Positions 1 through 11,877 are shown, numbered from the stretch's first letter. The stretch: DNA of 64,000 bases from Monilinia fructicola (GCA_008692225.1 VICG01000008.1:1700001-1764000); one strand, 5' to 3'. Numbers and translations: made by a program. Notes: generated by a model from the letters alone, not told the origin.

Positions 1-157
1 GGTTGAGAGACTAATCTTGTGTGTCGCACCACAATAGAAATTAAGGAACGGAACTTTCGTCTTACCCAGTACAGGAGAACGATTTCGCAGACAAATCACT
101 CTACGCCATCCTTCGGGGTTTGACGGACCGGCGCGAGCACATTCTTACGATGAAGGG

Positions 158-3100
158 TTGGGTTTGGGTTTGAACTTGGCAAGAGACGACACAAACAACA
201 TATTTCAAAGGGCTTTGATTTATTGTGTTGAATCTTCAAAGGAATTTTCACAGTGGTTACAATCTCCCACTGGTAAAGGCATCTTGAAATGTTCTTTGGC
301 ATATACGCTTGGAAGCCTGGCTACTTTCTCACCCCTTTTGGCGAACTTTTTGGGGCATCAAGATGGAAAACATATGGTGGCTACCATTACGGTCTACTTC
401 CACCCGGCGAGATCATCAGGATCCATGATTGAAGCCGCAATACTGGGTATATCCGCATTCCTATATGCCGTCTTCATATCAGTCTCGAGTATGGCCGTAT
501 CAGTTTACTGCGAAACACAACTGGGTCTGATTGAGCTTGGTTATACCCTTATACTTATAGTATTCTGTGGAGGCGGTCTAGGATTCATCGGTTGGTTCAA
601 GCAAGCCTATAATTCCCCCTTAGTTAGTGTCGCCTGTAGTCTGGCAAGTTTGGCAATCATCACTGTCCTCACCAAGGAGAATGCAGTACAAGTGGGTGTG
701 TTCTCGAATGATAAAATTGTTCAAGTGATGAAAATGGTTATCATGGGAATGACTTCCACTTCAATCGTCAGTCTGTTGGTAAGTCTCCATCTCAACAAGA
801 CGTCAAGGGAAATTATTGACTGATGAAAGGCATGGCCAATATCCGCACGTGCAGAGCTTCGAGAAAGCATGATCAAAACTACAGATTCTTTTGGAGATAT
901 GCTCACTATGATCACTGGAGGCTTTCTTAGTGGTGCAGAAACTGATTTACGCTCGGCATCCTTCGACCAAGCTCAAAAGCAATACAAATCGGCTTCCACT
1001 CTTCTCACAAAGAACTTAAAAGAGGCAAAGCTGGAACATTATGTTTTAGGTACAGAAAATGAATATGCAATTGAAGCCAGGCTTGTTGGTTGTATGCAAA
1101 CTCTTGCCCAGTCCATTGGAGGTCTACGAAGTGCTGCTTTGACGCAGTTTTCATTACTTCGAGAACCCCCCCTGGGCAGCGCAACTCCCACCGGATCACA
1201 TGGATTTTCATCGACTCAGATAAACCCACATGGCCGACCCCTTAGTAGCAAGTCGGATCGATTTGCAATTCTCACAGCCATTGAGGAGGCATCGGAAGAG
1301 GGTAGTGATCTTGATGCCATTTCGGAGAGGCCCAAATTTCTCACTCGACAAGGCACAGAGACCAGTTTATCGAGTATAGCTATGCCTACCGTTCGAACAC
1401 CTTCGGAAATTTTTGGGCGATTCATTCTTCACCTTGGTCCCTCGATGAAATCCTTGGCATATACCCTCTCCCAAATATTGGAAGAATTACCTTTCGCTGA
1501 AGGCCCTGACTATCGCATTACTATAAATGAACATTTTAGATCGAGTCTAGCTGAAGCATTGTAAGAATGGTCAACGGTTCCACATTTTCATGGACACTGA
1601 CAAATTATTTGTAGGAAATTGTACAGCAATGCAAGGGCCCAAGCACTGAAGGAACTTTACAAGTCAAAGGAACTTGATAAGACCCGCCCGGAAAGCATTG
1701 AAGCCGATTTCGAAGAGGTGGCTGCAAGTTGCGGTCACTTTAGTTTCAATCTCCAAGACTTTGCAGACGAGATGCAAAACTATTTAGCCATTCTAGAAGA
1801 GCTAAAGGAAGAGGTAGAACGTCCAAAGCATCGATCATGGAAATGGTTGATGTTTTGGCGGAAGTCTAAACGCCAATCGAAAGGGGACGCTATCAATAAC
1901 GAAGAACAGGAGCAACTTATTGCGAGTGATGTAGGTACTCAATTGCCTAAAGATATTCCTGACCCTTTACGGAACAGACTTGGATATAGAAAGGTAGAAA
2001 TCGCTGCAAAAGTCAACCCAGAATCCAAAGGAGGAATCATACGACGAAAGGCAATGCGTATGGTTCGGTTCCTCGATCGCGATGATAGTGAGTATTTTCG
2101 AATCATTTTCCTGACTTGCTTCTTACCAACTTCTAGTACGATTTGCGATAAAGGTTGGCCTTGGAGCTGCTCTTTATGCTCTTTTTGCTTTCATACCCGG
2201 AACAAGACCAATGTATCAACAATATCGAGGAGAATGGGGACTTTTGTCTTACATGTTGGTATGTAGTATGACAATTGGAGCATCTAATACAACAGGATGG
2301 GCTCGTTTCATTGGTACCTTTATAGGAGCCGTAATTGCATGTGTGGTGTGGGTTATTTGTGCTGGCAACCCTTACGCATTAGCCTTTTGCGGATGGGTTG
2401 TCAGCTTGCCATGTTTCTACATCATCATCGCAAAAGGGAATGGCCCCTTTGGTCGCTTTATCATGCTTACTTATAATCTTTCTTGTCTATATGCATACTC
2501 CTTGTCGGTCAAGGACTCTGATCATGATGATGATGAAGGTGGTGTCAGACCCATCATCACTGAAATCGCATTCCATAGAGTAGTCGCGGTTCTTGCAGGG
2601 TGCATTTGGGGTTTGATTATTACGAGAATTGTCTGGCCAATTTCAGCAAGACGAAAGTTTAAAGAGGGCTTGTCACTTCTTTGGCTACGAATGGGTCTTG
2701 TCTGGAAGAGAGATCCTTTATCAACAATTGTAGAGGGTGAATCTCAACACGCGTACATGAATCTGAGAGAAGAGTTCGAATTTCAAAGGTACATATTTGT
2801 CCTCGACAAACTTCGAAGCTCGGCCACAAGTGAATTCGAACTTCGAGGCCCATTTCCATCCGCTACCTATGGACGAATCGTTGAAGCTACAACTAAAATG
2901 CTAGATGCATTTCATGCTATGAATGTAGTCATTCAAAAGAATGCAGAAGCGAGTGAAGGTGAAGCTTTATTGTTGAAATTTACAGAAGAGGAAAGAGCGC
3001 AACTTTGTGCGAGAATTAGCCATTTATTTCAAGGTCTGTCTTTCCAGTCCTTTTAATTCTTGAATGGACATAAAACTAACAAGAAGTAGTCATGGCTTCC

Positions 3101-3478
3101 TCAATGAAACTTGAATATCCTCTCCTCACGGATGGTCTTCCTAGCACGGCTTACGCCCGCGATCGGCTCTTGGCAAAGATCTTCCAATATAGAAAAAACA
3201 TGTCGATCAGTAACCGTCGCAGTAATGAAGATGAAACTCCTACAAAGGTCGATACCGATAATGAAGATGTTTTACCCGAATTGGGTGGCTTAGGGGTGCA
3301 AGTGAGTGGGGCGCAGAGGAGAACTAGTCAAGGAATTACAGTCAAAGATGAAGATTATGAAATCTTGTATGCTTTTATTTTGGTGACTGGACAGTTGGCG
3401 GAAGAGATTGGAAAGGTGCAGAGAGAGGTGGAGTTATTGTTTGGGGTCTTGGATGAAGGGGTTTTGGAGTTAAGATAG
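158..3478 (+). CDS. Fungal ER-transporter / aromatic-acid-exporter-like membrane protein (BRE4-like), 5' end uncertain
   Basis: Predicted integral membrane protein with two hydrophobic blocks: an N-terminal six-helix region and a later block (about residues 620-770) resembling the fusaric-acid-resistance type fold. This arrangement matches fungal proteins carrying the ER-transporter 6TM N-terminal domain plus DUF2421, related to yeast Bre4. The cytosolic middle section is hydrophilic and Lys/Glu-rich. The segment WPISAR occurs twice, once after each membrane block. Proposed exons are 158-778, 830-1560, 1615-2087, 2137-3033 and 3090-3478; all junctions are GT-AG and keep phase, giving about 1036 codons. 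No convincing ATG is seen: codon 158 is TTG and the frame is open back to base 38, so the true start or an upstream exon probably lies near or beyond the window edge. Substrate is unknown; family members are linked to brefeldin A sensitivity or aromatic-acid export. Confidence 0.85.
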
Positions 3479-4366
3479 TTTGGGCATGACATGAGATAGA
3501 ATGAGCCGATGCGTTCGCATAACATGTTAGGGGTCAGATGAGAAGAAAGAGTGATCGGATGACATGAGATGGAACAGAAGATGAGACGACAATCATACGG
3601 TGACAGCGGTCAAGCAGATGAGTTTTTCGCATTGGGCGGTGTTTCTGTTGAGATTCAGGATTGGTGATTATATCGCGGCATGGTGGAGTTTGGCTATTGA
3701 AACAATTTCTATCTTCGCGGGTTGCGATGGAGTGAAATGGAACGGAATGGAATGGAATGGAAATGGCTATGAGAGAATGGGAAAATGCATAATATGAGTA
3801 TCCAATACATGAGCACACACCTCTTTTCTTTTTTTAGCTACTAGGTACCTAGGTAGGTGGGTATGTAGTTCGCCCACAAAGCATACAAATCATGCGGCGT
3901 ATGCATCCCGCCTTGCTTCATCACTCGATACATGTTGCTACCATGCTTTTTGTCTCGGACTTTCAAAATATCATCAGATAAGCGATGTTGGATGAGATCG
4001 GCCTTTCTTTCCCTGGTGGACTTGGAGTAGCTAGCTGCCTACCTAGGTAATGAGCATCCAGCGCTAGAAAATTGACATTTCAATTTCGGCTCTCGATTTT
4101 TTTTCGTCTCATCCTCGACTTCATGAGGCGTTGCATTCGTTGCACATCGACCGTCACTGATCAATACCACTGGCATTCATTCACTCGTAGCCCATAGTAT
4201 TCTATGTAATTTCATGTGGACGCCCGCCCTATCACCGAGCATTTTATTACAAGCTTGCCTCCGTGACTAATAATGGTATCACGTTCATGTACTGCAATGG
4301 ACTACTTAGATATCTTTTCCAACCGGCGCGGGCCGCGCCGCGCCGCAACGCACCACAAGTAAAAAG
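3479..4366. other. Convergent intergenic region
   Basis: Lies between the 3' ends of the ER-transporter gene and the NASP-like gene. It contains an imperfect GGAAT tandem tract at about 3736-3772 and two copies of the palindrome TACCTAGGTA (3846-3855 and 4040-4049). No supported coding region is seen. Confidence 0.6.
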
Positions 4367-6002
4367 CTACGCGTCCTCCACGCTAGCACCCTCGACGCTA
4401 GCACCCTCTGCGCTAGTAACTTCAACCTTAGCCTTCTTCTCTTTTCCCCCATCATTACTCTCACCCTTTACCTCTGGTTCGTCTTCCGCCTTTCTCTTCG
4501 CACCCGCTGCTTGTATTGGTAAATCCTTCGTTTCCTTCTTCTTGTGTCGAACTAAACCCGTTAGATCCGTGGCTGTCTTTTTAGCTTCTTCGACACGCGC
4601 TGCAGTCTCGGATGCAGATTCGCCGAGGATGTTCCCAAGAATGCCGCTTGTCGAGTTGGATTGGGGTGCACCGGCTGGAGCAAGGGCTGCGGCGACGGCT
4701 TTGTTGATGTCGACGGGTGGGGCGCGGAGTTCTTTAAGCTGTGGTGGAGCATGTTAGTGGATTGTGTTGGAGAGACGGATGGATCATGGGATGGAAAGTC
4801 AAGGGGTAGCGTACACGAAGCTCCATATCCGCAACAATGCTCTTAACGTCGGCGATTCTGTGTCTCGTGACATCATTATCTTCTGCGATGGCAGTTTCGG
4901 CCAATTCAACCTCCTGGTTATGTAACTTAAGTTTGGTACTCTTGATCGCAAGTTCTAGCTCCTTGACGGCTTCTGCTCTCATTTCCTCATCGACGTTATC
5001 GGTTCCTGCATTGGTTTTGTTATCATCAGTTTCAGTTTGTGTGATGGATGCGAATTCCAGGGCGAGAGAGAGTTTGTAATGCGCCTCGGCGATTTGTTCG
5101 TCTTCCTCTGGGAAGAGACTTTCTTTGAGTGCGAGGGATTCTCGGAAATCTGAAACTGCAGCTGGGAATCTATGAAGCGTTAGCCATTGAATAAGAGTTT
5201 GTAAAAAATGATATATCCACCTTTCATTTTCGAGAGAGATCTCTCCAAGTAGATCGCGGGTATCCGCAAGTCTCTCTTTAATATGAGTAGTCATGGCGTT
5301 ATCACCAATCTCTTTTCCCTTTCCCTCACCCTCATCCGCCTCCAATCTCTTCTCAAATAGTACACGCGTCAAATCCAGAATGTCAAAAGCAAGATTTAGA
5401 GGATCGTCCTCCTCTTCATCTTCCTCTCCTTCTTCCTCTTCCTCCTCATCAGAATCTTCAAAATTCTCATCTCCTGTAAATGTAAATAACGGCTTCTTTG
5501 GGTCCTTACTAGAACTCTCCTCTTTCTTCGCTGCACCTCCATTGGCAATTATCGCGAGCGCTTCCTCTGCCACTTCATCTCGTTTTTGTTCTCCTTCCGT
5601 TTTTAAAGTTTCATCCTTTTGCTCTTCTTCCGCCTTCACGGGCTCATCTTCTTCCTTGATGGTATCTGCTTTCTTTCCACTACTCTTCTTCTTGGGTTTT
5701 TGCTTCTCGCCACTTGCCCTACCACCCAAGACATCACTTTGCTGCTGCGCAACCTTGAAAAGCGCTCTTCCGTACAGAAAAAGTATCTCCGCATTCTCTG
5801 GCGACATTTCTCCATTGATTTCAGCTTGCAATTCGGAAGCTTGCGCATAGTGATCAACAGCATCTTCGTAACGCTTTTGCGCATATTCAGCAGTTCCCTT
5901 GGCGCAGTATTCGGCAAGCGATACTTTGGCAGAGTTGTAAGCTTCCATGTCATCGGAAGCTTGTTTGCTGAGGGTGATAGGTGGTTCAATTGGTTCCGCC
6001 AT
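4367..6002 (-). CDS. NASP/Hif1/Sim3-type histone chaperone (SHNi-TPR protein)
   Basis: Nuclear histone H3-H4 (or CENP-A) chaperone by family. The N-terminus carries a TPR-like helix pair (about residues 15-80) with the family-typical stretch around AEYAQKRYEDAVDHYAQASEL. A long acidic Glu/Asp insert (about 140-215) follows, as expected in SHNi-TPR proteins, then further TPR helices (about 225-370) with a conserved FPAAVSDFRESLALK segment. The C-terminus is Lys-rich, with the NLS-like AKRKAEDEP and three short EGASV-like repeats before the stop. Exons read 6002-5221, 5169-4815 and 4738-4367; introns are 51 and 76 nt, GT-AG, phases agree, giving 502 aa. The start is the first ATG. It is divergent to DPB2 across a 504-bp shared promoter region. 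The frame is intact. Confidence 0.9.
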
Positions 6003-6506
6003 TGTGTCTATGATGAATGAATAGGTATTTGAAAGGTACAATTGCTGTAATTGATGGAGCTTTGAAGGTCGTTAATCTATTGATAAAATAGTAATTGTAA
6101 GGCGGCTTCGACAATCCAAGAGGTAGTCTGATAAAGAAGGAGAGTAAACGAATTTACGGCAAATGAATAGGTAGGTACCTTGAGTTACTGAATGAATACG
6201 TAGTACTTAATAGTTAATAATCTTGTTTTTGAAGCTGTCCCGAGGTCATAAAATCGTAAGACAACCAAGAAGTAAGTAAGTGAGTTTACTGACATGGATT
6301 ACCTAAGAAAGAGTGTTGGAGCTTTACGCGAAAACAGAAAAAGCACTTTAACATTCACGCGTCAGTAACGCGTCTCACTATAGATATCCTTGCCCAAAAT
6401 GTTATGTTTGAGGCACCCGTGGACATATGAGTAGGTATTTTGAAAGATATGATCGAGACTTTTATACAATCATACCAAAAGAACTCTGGAACGTCAAATT
6501 GATAAT
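6003..6506. promoter_or_regulatory. Shared divergent promoter region of the NASP-like gene and DPB2
   Basis: A 504-bp gap between two start codons facing away from each other. Both genes act in chromatin and S phase, so shared regulation is plausible. Two ACGCGT hexamers (MluI cell-cycle box core, MBF type) lie close together at about 6356-6361 and 6369-6374. The sequence match is seen; the link to S-phase expression is inference from the known MCB element of yeasts. Confidence 0.5.
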
Positions 6507-8900
6507 ATGAGTCGCCCTAATCCTACAAAGAAATCAAAAGCTGTTCCAATCTTCAGGCCTCCTGCCACCCCCGCGCCCAATTCAAATGCTATCCCCTCAT
6601 CATCACCAGCATTTGCAACTCCAGTACACCCTATACGACCTTTCAATGCTGCCGCAGTTCCCATACAGAAAGCGACCATCCTACCAATCCTCCTTCCACC
6701 TGCTACCTTAAGGCCTTTGGCTTTTCGAACTTTCACAAAAAAGCATAGTTTGACTTTGACTTCGTCGGCTTTACAAGTGTTGGCTACTTTCATTGGGAAG
6801 CATTGTGGGACAGGATGGAGAGAAGAAGGATTAGCAGAAAGGGTCTTGGAGGAGGTTGCGAAAAGTTGGAAGAATAGGAATGGCGGTGTTATTGTTGATG
6901 GGGAGGGGACAGCTTTGAAAGAGATTTTGAAGGCTTTGGAAGGGAATATGAGTGGTGGTAGGATAGTTGTAGGCAGAGAATTGAGTCGACAGAACAGTCT
7001 GGTCTTGGGATCATCACAACATGGGGAGGTTAGCCATACAAGGCTTGGATTACGGCCGGGAAATATATCAAGAGAAGATAGTCAGTCGAGTTTAGGAATT
7101 TCAATGTTAGAAGTGGACGATGAGGAAGATGAGAATGGACTGAAGGATCCGAGGAAGTGGTTAAAAGTCATTGATGCTTTTGAGCAACCTCGATTGGTTT
7201 ATAATGTTGCTAAGAAGCACTTTGATAGGTACGTCCTAGTCATGAGTTCCTTGCGAAATAGACTGATGCAATGTAGAGATACCTCCAAACCCTCGCTATT
7301 CCCACCTGCATCCCATAAAACTCTCCTCTTCCAAAACCGCTATAACGTTATCCATCAACGTCTTCTTCGCAATGAATCCTTTCAAACGCCTGCTTTCCAA
7401 GGCGGCAAAGTCTCTCTTCACCGCAGCACCTCCGCAATCACCGCCCCACAACAATTCTATAAACTAACACCCATAGCCAACCTTCTCGGCCGCAACCGCA
7501 GTACCCATATGCTTCTCGGCCTCCTTAGCATCTCCCCTACTGGTACTCTTACAATAAATGACCTAACGGGAAGTATCGCCCTTGATCTCACACACGCGAA
7601 AGCCATTCCAGAAGATGGTGCCTGGTTCACCCCTGGAATGATGGTCCTTGTCGATGGGACCTACGAAGAAGATGAAACTGGAGCATCGTCTCGCCTTGGT
7701 GGAAATGGGGGTGTAGGTGGCACCATTTCTGGTAAATTCATTGGCTTCTTCATCGGTCATCCTCCTTCCGAGCGCCGTCATGTTACTCTTGGCACAGCAG
7801 GTGAAGGAGATACCACAGCCGGTGGTGGTTTTGGTTGGGTGGACTTTCTTGGCGTTGGCAGTTCCCGAGCACTGGGTACCAAAATGCAACGTCTTGAACA
7901 AAAGCTCCTTCGACCTCCCTCATCCTCTCCAGATACAGATGACCCCCCACTCCCATCCCGTGGCCGTGTCGTCATTCTCGGCGATGTCCACCTCGATATC
8001 CCCCAAACTCTGCAAGCTCTCAAGAAAATACTATCCCTTTACTCATCTGAACCTGAAGGTTGCACACCCATGACATTCATCCTCCTCGGCTCCTTCGTCT
8101 CCCATGCGGTCCTTGCCCGCGGTGGGTCAGGAGGCTCTATAGAATACAAAGAATACTTCGACTCCCTAGCCGCCATTTTATCCGAATATCCTACCCTATT
8201 AAGCACTGCAACATTTATCTTCGTACCTGGCCCCAACGACGCCTGGATCTCCGCGTTCTCATCCGGATCTACAGTTCCTCTACCCAGAAAACCCGTACCG
8301 GAAATGTTTACCTCGCGCATAAAACGTGCCTTCGCAAACGCTAATTCCGAAATGGAGAAAGAACAAGGGAAAAGGGGGGACGGAGAAGCAATTTGGGCGA
8401 GTAATCCAGCAAGAGTTAGTTTGTTTGGTATGAGTTGCGAATTAGTAGTATTCCGAGACGACATTAGCAGCCGTCTCCGCCGAACAGCCGTGACCCTCTC
8501 CTCGTCTAAAAAACCCACTCCCGAAAACGAAGACGAAGACATCGACATGTCTCCGCCGCCCTCCTCCCCTCCCTCGTCCACCCCTCCTCCAGAGATCGAT
8601 CCCGATATCCATACCGCGCGCCGACTCACCAAGACTCTTCTTGATCAAGGGCATCTCTCACCTTTCCCTCTGAATATCGCACCCCAGCATTGGGATTTCT
8701 CAAGTGCTTTAAGTATTTATCCATTGCCTACCGCAATCATCTTGTGTGATGTGGATAGTCCCGCATTCTGCTTGACATACGAGGGGTGTCATGTTATGAA
8801 TCCTGGTGGAGTGGTCGCGAGAGGGAGAAGAGGAATGGCGAGGTGGGTGGAGTATGATGTTTGGGGACGGATGGGGAAGGTTAGGGAGACGGGATTTTGA
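6507..8900 (+). CDS. DPB2: DNA polymerase epsilon subunit B (Dpb2)
   Basis: Non-catalytic second subunit of replicative DNA polymerase epsilon, which also links the polymerase to CMG helicase. The N-terminal region has an alpha-helical domain preceded by a Pro-rich tail. The middle has an OB-fold-like segment (about residues 310-420), and the C-terminal half is the inactivated calcineurin-like phosphoesterase fold with VVILGDVHLDIP, FILLGSFVS, FVPGPND and NPARVSLFG as landmarks. The frame is open from ATG 6507 to TGA 8900 (797 codons). Bases 7229-7276, however, look like a 48-nt intron (GTACGT donor, ACTGATG branch-like site, TGTAG acceptor) whose length is a multiple of three and which has no stop. 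Splicing it gives a better junction (HFDR|DTSKPSLFP) and 781 aa. A low-complexity Ser/Pro/acidic insert lies near residue 680. Confidence 0.93.
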   Translation: MSRPNPTKKSKAVPIFRPPATPAPNSNAIPSSSPAFATPVHPIRPFNAAAVPIQKATILPILLPPATLRPLAFRTFTKKHSLTLTSSALQVLATFIGKHCGTGWREEGLAERVLEEVAKSWKNRNGGVIVDGEGTALKEILKALEGNMSGGRIVVGRELSRQNSLVLGSSQHGEVSHTRLGLRPGNISREDSQSSLGISMLEVDDEEDENGLKDPRKWLKVIDAFEQPRLVYNVAKKHFDRYVLVMSSLRNRLMQCRDTSKPSLFPPASHKTLLFQNRYNVIHQRLLRNESFQTPAFQGGKVSLHRSTSAITAPQQFYKLTPIANLLGRNRSTHMLLGLLSISPTGTLTINDLTGSIALDLTHAKAIPEDGAWFTPGMMVLVDGTYEEDETGASSRLGGNGGVGGTISGKFIGFFIGHPPSERRHVTLGTAGEGDTTAGGGFGWVDFLGVGSSRALGTKMQRLEQKLLRPPSSSPDTDDPPLPSRGRVVILGDVHLDIPQTLQALKKILSLYSSEPEGCTPMTFILLGSFVSHAVLARGGSGGSIEYKEYFDSLAAILSEYPTLLSTATFIFVPGPNDAWISAFSSGSTVPLPRKPVPEMFTSRIKRAFANANSEMEKEQGKRGDGEAIWASNPARVSLFGMSCELVVFRDDISSRLRRTAVTLSSSKKPTPENEDEDIDMSPPPSSPPSSTPPPEIDPDIHTARRLTKTLLDQGHLSPFPLNIAPQHWDFSSALSIYPLPTAIILCDVDSPAFCLTYEGCHVMNPGGVVARGRRGMARWVEYDVWGRMGKVRETGF

Positions 8901-9711
8901 GTTGAGGGCTAAATGCTGATACCATATGCTCCTCCGCAATCAATTTCGATTACTTTACAGCAACCTCCTTCAGACACGCGGATTCGGAAGTGAGGGAAAT
9001 ATTCCAGCGACTTCTGGAGTTGGGAGTTGGGAGTTGGATGCAAAAGGATGGGTATCGATCTGAACGTCAGGGTTTGAACCCATGTTTAATGCATAGACAA
9101 GAGTACCTACGTACATATGATATGAAAGTCATAATGCTAAGACAACATATAGCGCACAATGCGAAATAATGATTGTACAATCAAAATGCTCAGCGTTGGG
9201 TCATCTCGGGAATTCCCATTTCATGGTACATATGAGAGTATATTTTAAGACCGTCCTTACTGAATACTCCAACCAGCTGAGTCATTTTATACACTATTAT
9301 CCCTGACATTCTCATCCGATTGCATACTGGATGATTACCTCTATAGAACGAGGACTGAATGTGTTTTATTCAGAGCCCGTCTTCGGTCTTTCACTAGTCG
9401 GAAGACTAAGTACAGCTGCAATAATGAGTAGCTTAGGCTATCTATTCTCTTGCAGCTGTGAGGAATTTACTGGTGGCCCCAACACTCGACTTTGCTCTTA
9501 AATACCCTAACATAATGAAGACTAAACACGCATGCTCATCCCCACGCCAATGCACACATCTCGGTGGGTTCTGCCACCATATACTCTAGACTTAAGTCCT
9601 TGATATCCCATTCGCCAATGACGCCAAATCCTGTAGCCTCATTCAATCCCAGCCGCTCATTCATGATATTGAATATGAGAACATCGAGCAATATTCGTAA
9701 CAAAGCAATTT
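8901..9711. other. Convergent intergenic region
   Basis: Between the ends of DPB2 and the GYP1-type gene. A short GGGAGTT tandem repeat lies near 9020. I see no gene, RNA or larger repeat. Confidence 0.5.
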
Positions 9712-11877
9712 TCAAAAAGCAACACTCGATGGTGTGGCACTACTGCTACCACGTAAATGTGATGAAGACCCCTTAAAGAGTGATTGCCATACGAATGCTT
9801 CACCCAGAAGCATATTTATGTCAGTTTCTGTCCAATTGCGAGTCGGAAAGCGCTTGGAGGAACATCATAATTTCTTGAAAGTCCATTTTCAATATTTTTG
9901 AGGACCACTTTACGAGAAATGCGAGGCATACGTATAAATGGAACTCTGAGAAACCTTGCTCTTCAGCCTAGACTCTTCGTTAGTAGTGGAATCAAGGAAT
10001 AATGTTTGCTGCTAACCAAATAAGTGTCCCACATTCTAATGGTATTCTGAACGCTGATCTCTCGCATCAAGAGACAATTCATCCATCGAAAACTGAATTG
10101 TATAAATTCAACGCCTTCTGCTTGAAGATGTTTGGCCAAGGGTTCATCAATCCTTGCCGTTAGATCTCGGAGCGACGCTACCTGACGCTGAATGCCTGGC
10201 TGTGCGAAAATATAATTATCCTGAATGCCATCCAAGAGTTTTGTCAAACACCAAAATGAATCTGCTTCAACTGCATCCAATACTGGTTTTGGAAGTTGCC
10301 CTGGATCCATACCACTTTCTACATCTGAATCTGCGATATAGGTAGCTAGGAATACTTGCCAGAATGGAGTGACGAGATCATTAATTCCCTGCACGTATCC
10401 ACTTGCAGGATGACGTATTGCCCAAACGTAGAGTATCCTTTCTAAGGATCGTTGTGTAGCTTCATAACTATAGAGCTCTAAATGTGGGTTAGTTCGCGGC
10501 ACATCGATACTGATTTGATGCCAAATTGCTTCATCGAGTCCTCTAGCTTTGCCAGTGGGAGCAGAACTGGTGCCACCTTTCTCGAAAGCTTGTCGTACCC
10601 CGTCAAGATATTCCTTTCGCTTTCGTTCTAATGTACCCACACGTCTTTCACTACTGGTCGGAAGATAACCAAGTAGCAGTTGCCACGACATTGCGCGAAC
10701 CTCTTCCGGTATTCCATTCCAGGAGGCATCTCTAAGTTCGGTCAAGGGTATGGAGGTAGCTTGCAATATCTTCTTGAATTTATTTATTCTTGTTATGCGA
10801 GCTCCATAAGCTTCTACCTCTTTGGAAGTTGCATTAGGTGGTATTGGAGGATGATCAATTAGGTGTAAAGAATTCGCAGGATCGCGAAGTATCTCTTTGT
10901 ATTGAGGCCGAAGTATCTTCCCTTCGCTCTTCTTCGCAACTGGGTAACTTGGTGCAGGCCGTTCGATCGCAATATCTGCGCTATTTGACATTCTTCGCGA
11001 TCCTAGACCCATTGCATTCGCCCCAAAACTAGAGCGCCACGGAGAGATATTTCCTTCATTCACTGCGGTTCCAGCCGAGGCACTTTTCAGTCGACTCTGG
11101 TTTTTTGCGCTTCTTACTAGAAATGCTTGGAAGTCCAAAATCGTCTCCATCATCATCCTCGTAGCCATAATCATCCTCTTCCTCCTCTTCATCGTCTGCA
11201 GCCCAGTCATTGTTTGTATGTGATATGAAATCTGTATAGGATCTGCGAGGTGGCGGTGATAATGTGGTCGGGCCCCGTTGCGGAGGAGTATTGTTTCGAT
11301 TCTTGTTCGAGGGATTGGATGGTGGTGTTCTGGGGCGTGATGTATTCGATAAGGATCTAATCCGTAGGTTAGTTGGTATTCCACAAGATGATGGAATTGT
11401 GAGACGTGCAAGTTATCGAACTTTAGTATATCGGCATGTGAGTATCCAGCCCCAACCACAAGTCCAGATGACGATTCGCTACTCTGCTTATTATTTGGCG
11501 AGGCATCACGGCGACCACTTGCTGTTCGGGCACGCCAGAAAGGAGAGGATGATCTATTTGCGTCAGCCCTTGAAATCTATAATCCGATACAGCAACTCGA
11601 GGTTCCCGCCAAGCTGGGCGCAAAGAGATATTGATTGGAAACGTACTCGCCACGCTCTATAATATACAGTTAGACATTAGCCAGGTTAAGGAGATTTAAA
11701 ACGCGTAAATGAACATATGCATTTAGAACTTCGAGTATGCTTCGAGGCAGGAAGTTGTAGGGGTAGAACTGACCAACCTGAACCATCTCCTACAAACAGT
11801 GGCTCGAGTCAGCGACATAAATCAGGGAGCTTCGACAATGTTATTGCATACCTGTTGAATTGACTTTTTGTTGCCAT
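9712..11877 (-). CDS. GYP1: Gyp1-type TBC-domain Rab GTPase-activating protein, frame broken near its 3' end
   Basis: RabGAP of the Gyp1/TBC1D22 family, acting on Ypt1/Rab1-class GTPases at the Golgi by family knowledge. The TBC domain shows RDASWNGIPEEVRAMSWQLLLGYLP, the catalytic-arginine motif region, the YVQGINDLVTPF glutamine-finger motif (both GAP residues present) and MNCLLMREIS. Start ATG 11877 begins MATKSQFN. The 5' part is split by several introns, possibly including 12- and 10-nt exons (see findings); a 55-nt intron 11117-11063 and a 49-nt intron 10016-9968 are well supported. After the last intron the frame reads to a premature TGA at 9821-9823. Conserved family C-terminal residues (NWTETDI, EAFVWQSLF) continue in the +1 frame to TGA 9712-9714. 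One extra base in the AAA run at 9847-9849 explains this. Exon limits between 11380 and 11470 are unresolved. Confidence 0.85.
11063..11117 (-). other. Predicted 55-nt intron in the GYP1-type gene
   Basis: GTAAGA donor at 11117 and GCAG acceptor ending at 11063 on the minus strand, with a GACTGAAA branch-like site. Removing it joins an acidic DDD-rich segment (ending FGLPSIS) to MNEGNISPWRSS in frame, so no sequence error is needed here. Confidence 0.65.

Noticed and set aside
5293..5850. Ser-rich plus-strand frame of about 185 codons
   Set aside because: It is the complement of the acidic Glu/Asp tract of the NASP-like gene; TCC/TCT runs give poly-Ser in the antisense frame.
8039..8632. 197-codon minus-strand frame
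   Set aside because: Lies opposite the conserved phosphoesterase part of DPB2 and has no features of its own.
9068..9092. GGGTTTGAACCC, possible T-arm of a tRNA
   Set aside because: A simple inverted repeat; no cloverleaf on either strand.
11101..11106. T6 run considered as another frameshift in the GYP1-type gene
   Set aside because: A 55-nt intron with good sites and a branch-like site explains the frame change without any error.
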